The translations under genes were made by a program, and so were the position numbers. Shown piece by piece: positions 61,069-64,000 of a stretch of 64,000 bases of DNA. The first letter of the stretch is position 1, and each line of letters begins with the position of its first letter. Source of the DNA: DATKCN01 sp035513175 (GTDB lineage: Bacteria; Chloroflexota; Chloroflexia; Thermomicrobiales; CFX8); the NCBI GenBank assembly GCA_035513175.1, contig DATKCN010000250.1:1-64000 (forward strand), given 5' to 3'. The notes beneath the pieces are model-generated. The model did not search any database. It had not been told where the DNA came from and was given only the letters and a program-made list of their open reading frames with translations.

Positions 61069-61355
61069 GTCGGGCTCCTTTTCGTCACCATCGCGAATCA
61101 TTGAGAGAGCAGTGCTGTATCTGTATTGAGCGTAGCGCTGGGCTATCAATTGCGTAATGGCGCAAAGTGGTGAACCATTAGGACCAATGCTCCTACATGA
61201 CCTCGGTACCCAGGTCCTACCGGCTTTCGTGACCTCAGCACTTTGGGGGATGTGGGACGCGCCCGATGTCCGAACGTGCGGTCGATGCAGAGGCGCGCGC
61301 GTCGATGCGCAACGCTCCGGCGGCAGGATCGTTTGGATGTCCAGGGGAAGCTGCG

Positions 61356-61880
61356 TCAGCCGGAGTCGCGCAGGTGGGCGAGGATGGCAGTGATCGTCTT
61401 TGCGTCGGCGATCTCGCGGGCGGCGATCAGGGCGGGCGCCGCGTCAGGGGAGATGGGGACGATGCTCAGGTTCTCGTCCTGCTCCGGCCGCGCGCCGATG
61501 TCCCGCAGACCCGTGGCCCGATACACGATCAACTCCTCGTTGCACCAGCCGGGACTGATGAAGTAGCGCAGCAGCAGCTCGACGCTGTCGGCGGCGTAAC
61601 CGACTTCCTCGTGCAGCTCGCGAATCGCCGTCTGGAGATGCGCCTCTTTCGGTTCGCGCGTCCCTGCCGGAACCTCCAGCAGCTCGCGGCCGACGGCGTA
61701 GCGGAACTGGCGCACCAGCACGATGCGCCCGTCATCGTGCACCGGCAGGATTGCGACCGCGCCCGGATGCTCGACCACCTCCCGCGTCGCCAATCGCCCG
61801 GATGGAGTGCGTACCTGATCGACGCGCACCCGCACCAGCTTGCCGTCGAACGCCACTTCAGACGAGAACCGCTCTTCCAC
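61356..61880 (-). CDS. Nudix hydrolase, ADP-ribose pyrophosphatase type
   Basis: A 174-residue protein with a perfect Nudix box, starting GTREPKE and ending RELHEEVGY (GX5EX7REUXEEXGU). The N-terminal beta-sheet part (SSEVAFDGKLVRVRVDQVRT) and AILPVHDDGRIVLVRQFRYAVG fit the NudF/ADP-ribose pyrophosphatase group, which hydrolyses ADP-ribose to AMP and ribose 5-phosphate. GTG at 61880 starts 13 bp after the CrtI-like gene, so they are probably co-transcribed. The 287-bp region between this gene and the response regulator has no gene that I can identify. Confidence 0.9.
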   Translation of the reverse strand: MEERFSSEVAFDGKLVRVRVDQVRTPSGRLATREVVEHPGAVAILPVHDDGRIVLVRQFRYAVGRELLEVPAGTREPKEAHLQTAIRELHEEVGYAADSVELLLRYFISPGWCNEELIVYRATGLRDIGARPEQDENLSIVPISPDAAPALIAAREIADAKTITAILAHLRDSG

Positions 61881-61893
61881 GCCATGACACCCT

Positions 61894-63357
61894 TCAGCCA
61901 GTCCGCGCCATCATGCCGGTCCAGGATAGCCGCCGCAACACCGACTGCGCCGCGAAGTGCCCGCACAGCCCATGCACGCCCCCGCCCGGGGGAGTCGACG
62001 ACGAGCAGAGATAGAGGCGGCGGTTCGGGGTCGAGTACGGATCGAATCGTGGGGCAGGGCGGGTGAAGACCTGGCGAAGGTCCTGCAGGCCGCCGTTGAT
62101 GTCACCGCCGATGTAGTTGGCATTGTAGCGCTCCATCTCGACGGCATTCATCGCCGCGCGCGCCAGGATGAGGTCTCGGAAGCCGGGCGCGAAGCGTTCG
62201 ATCTGAGCCTCGATGCGCTCGGTCATGTCGACTGTCGAGCCGGACGGGACGTGGCAGTAGCCCCACAACGTGTGCTGCCCGTCGGGCGCGCGCGACGGGT
62301 CGGCGACGCATGGTTGCGACAGCAGCACGAACGGCCGCTCAGGATGCTCGCCACGGGCGACGGCGGCCTCCGCGGCGGAGATCTCTGCCAGCGTCCCACC
62401 AGCATGAACGGTCCCGGCGCGCGCGCACTCCGTGGCCGTCCACGGCACGGCGCCGGACAGTGCCCAGTCGACCTTGAACGATCCGGGGCCGTAGCGAAAG
62501 CGCCTCAGCTGCGCTCGATACCAGCCGGGCAGCTCGTCCCCGGCCATCTCGACAAGCTGACGCGGGCCCGTGTCGAACAGCACCGCGCGCGAGGTCGGCA
62601 GCTCGGCCAGGCTCGTTACCCGCCGGTTGGTTTCAATCTCTCCGCCCAGCTCCAGCAGGTACGCTGCCAGCGCGTTTGCGATCGACTGACTGCCGCCGCG
62701 AGCCACCGGCCAGCCTGCCACGTGCGCGGAAATGCCCAGGATGAGCGCGACCGCGGCGGTCCCAGGTCGTTCCAGCGGCAACATCGAGTGGCCGGCGATT
62801 CCCGCGACGAGCGCGCGTGCCTGCTCCGTCCGGAAGCGGCTCCGTGCCAATCCCGACGCGGATCGCAACGCGCTCATTCCGAAGCGGGATAGCGCCAGCG
62901 GGTGACGGGGAATGCGAAAGGGCCCCAGGACGCTCTCGACCAGTCGCTCGACGTCGTCTGCCAGCGGCTGCATCAGTGAACGATATGCTTCCCCGTCAGG
63001 CCCGAGCCATTCGACCGTGGTTTCCAGCGAGCGTTCCAGCACGGCCGCGATCCCGCCATCGAGGGGATGCGCCAGCGGCGTCGGCGGATGCGCCCACTCC
63101 AGCCCGTGCCGCTGCAAGGGCATGTTTCGAAATGCCGGGGAGAGAACGGCCAGTGGATGTACGGCCGAACAGATGTCGTGTGTGAAGCCGGGCAGCGTCA
63201 GCGCGGCCGATCGCGTTCCGCCTCCGACCGTAGAGGCGGCCTCCAGCGCCAGCACCGACCAACCCGTCTGGGCCAGCGTGACCGCCGCGGCCAGGCCGTT
63301 CGGCCCCGTCCCCACGACGACGGCGTCATAGGCGATCCCAGAATCGCGACGACCCAC
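61894..63357 (-). CDS. CrtI/phytoene-desaturase-like FAD oxidoreductase
   Basis: A 487-residue NAD(P)/FAD-dependent oxidoreductase. The dinucleotide-binding motif DAVVVGTGPNGLAAAVTLAQ starts the protein, ALEAASTVGGGTRSAALTLPGFTHDICSA follows as in the CrtI/COG1233 family, and STPPGGGVHGLCGHFAAQ ends it. Members desaturate or oxidise carotenoids and related polyenes, but many with this pattern (including human PYROXD2-like proteins) have no known substrate. No carotenoid genes are adjacent. GTG at 63357 is chosen by homology; the frame stays open to 63672. Confidence 0.87.
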   Translation of the reverse strand: MGRRDSGIAYDAVVVGTGPNGLAAAVTLAQTGWSVLALEAASTVGGGTRSAALTLPGFTHDICSAVHPLAVLSPAFRNMPLQRHGLEWAHPPTPLAHPLDGGIAAVLERSLETTVEWLGPDGEAYRSLMQPLADDVERLVESVLGPFRIPRHPLALSRFGMSALRSASGLARSRFRTEQARALVAGIAGHSMLPLERPGTAAVALILGISAHVAGWPVARGGSQSIANALAAYLLELGGEIETNRRVTSLAELPTSRAVLFDTGPRQLVEMAGDELPGWYRAQLRRFRYGPGSFKVDWALSGAVPWTATECARAGTVHAGGTLAEISAAEAAVARGEHPERPFVLLSQPCVADPSRAPDGQHTLWGYCHVPSGSTVDMTERIEAQIERFAPGFRDLILARAAMNAVEMERYNANYIGGDINGGLQDLRQVFTRPAPRFDPYSTPNRRLYLCSSSTPPGGGVHGLCGHFAAQSVLRRLSWTGMMARTG

Positions 63358-63662
63358 GCGCTCTGCCTCTCTCCGCTTTGACGGCCTACGTGGTTCTTCG
63401 AATGCTCCGGCCGGGCCCGGCGCGGACGAATGCGAGGTTTGCTCGATGCGCCTGCCGCGCGCAGGCCTCATGATAGAGGCAGACAGCGACCGGGCAAGGC
63501 GCCACGGTCCGAGAATTGACAGGAGCAACCTGATGGATGCCGTATACATCATCAAGCGGATGGCCGAGATACACGTGTCTACCCTCCGCGCGCAGCGCTG
63601 CCCATCGTGCAGCTTCTTTGAGCGCGTCAAGCGATTGTAGGCCCTGGACGCGTGGGAGGAAC
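63358..63662. other. Divergent intergenic region
   Basis: No gene is visible in these 305 bases between the CrtI-like gene and the nitroreductase gene. A TTGACA at 63516-63521 lies about 140 bp upstream of the latter, but no -10 with standard spacing follows. Confidence 0.4.
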
Positions 63663-64000
63663 ATGCCGACACTATCCGAACGAGCGAGCAGCGCGCGCGT
63701 CTGCTACCTGGCCACGACTGGCCGGGTGACCGGGAGGCCGCACGAGATCGAAATCTGGTTCGCGACCGAACCGGACACGGTGAGCACCATCTACCTGCTG
63801 TCGGGTGGGCGGCATCGGGCGGATTGGGTGCGGAACATTCGCCACGATCCGGCCGTGTTCGTTCGCGCCGGCGATGGGCGTTACCGGGGAACTGCCCGCA
63901 TCCTCACGCCCGACGACGCCGCCGACCGCCGGGCGCGGGAGATCGTCGCGGCCAACTACCAGGGCTGGCAGCCGGGCCAGCCATTCAGCCAGTGGGCGCG
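63663..64000 (+). CDS. Deazaflavin-dependent nitroreductase family protein, partial
   Basis: The first 112 residues of a split-beta-barrel (FMN/F420-binding) protein of the Ddn-like nitroreductase family: ATTGRVTGRPHEIEIWFA, then IYLLSGGRHRADWVRNIRHDPAVFVRAG. Related proteins use F420, FMN or heme-like cofactors to reduce nitro groups or quinones. ATG at 63663 has GGAGGA upstream. The gene runs off the right edge of the window and is truncated there only for that reason. Confidence 0.85.
   Translation, partial: MPTLSERASSARVCYLATTGRVTGRPHEIEIWFATEPDTVSTIYLLSGGRHRADWVRNIRHDPAVFVRAGDGRYRGTARILTPDDAADRRAREIVAANYQGWQPGQPFSQWA

Overview
The window is one high-GC bacterial chromosome segment of about 48 genes and gene remnants. 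It carries no rRNA or tRNA that I can see and no CRISPR array. The gene content (ATP-site-degenerate LonC-like protease, DUF3105 protein, tandem-GNAT protein, YhaO/YhaN pair, subtilases with a shared C-terminal module, Tat-exported lipoproteins, deazaflavin-type nitroreductase, CrtI-like oxidoreductase) suggests a Chloroflexota relative of Thermomicrobia/Sphaerobacter. That placement is inference from family composition, not from a marker gene. Stops are ordinary TAA/TAG/TGA and many starts are GTG or TTG behind good Shine-Dalgarno sequences.

Left part (1-16 kb): a remnant of an Rhs polymorphic-toxin locus, a DinB-family gene behind a promoter with a GAAC-N4-GTTC palindrome, a LonC-like protease, an MFS transporter with an amidohydrolase, a tandem GNAT protein, a GMC oxidoreductase fragment, a HAD-SerA fusion and two secreted subtilases that share a C-terminal module of about 260 residues.

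Middle (16-34 kb): a LOG-family protein, a MshC/CysS-type ligase, a decayed MocR regulator, a cold-shock protein and a fatty-acid desaturase. The most interesting locus follows on the minus strand: a tightly overlapping four-gene unit of a PD-(D/E)XK Fe-S nuclease, YhaO (SbcD-like), YhaN (SbcC-like) and an AhpD-like protein. The last gene is interrupted only by one in-frame UGA, placed exactly at the second cysteine of its CxxC redox motif. A hairpin with a GU-containing apical loop begins just downstream. This is the pattern of a Cys-x-x-Sec selenoprotein with a bacterial SECIS element. Next come a glycosyltransferase pseudogene, glutamine synthetase, a DUF3105 protein, a proline racemase family enzyme, a lactonase and a RidA protein.

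Right part (34-64 kb): an M14 peptidase with calcium-loop-like motifs, a possible Rad52-like protein, an MFS transporter, a HEPN-CBS fusion, and a peptide-type ABC import operon that lacks ATPase genes but includes a SelA-fold PLP enzyme and two related esterases (one without the nucleophile serine). After these come an EamA transporter, a Tat lipoprotein multicopper oxidase, UspA, a 1,971-residue multi-PAS/GAF GGDEF-EAL protein, an M24 protein lacking metal-binding aspartates, a nitroreductase, PurD, an orphan NarL-type regulator, a Nudix hydrolase, a CrtI-like oxidoreductase and the start of a deazaflavin-dependent nitroreductase.

Several genes are clearly decaying (Rhs tip, GMC fragment, MocR, glycosyltransferase). 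Any stop-codon readthrough claim has to be judged against that background.
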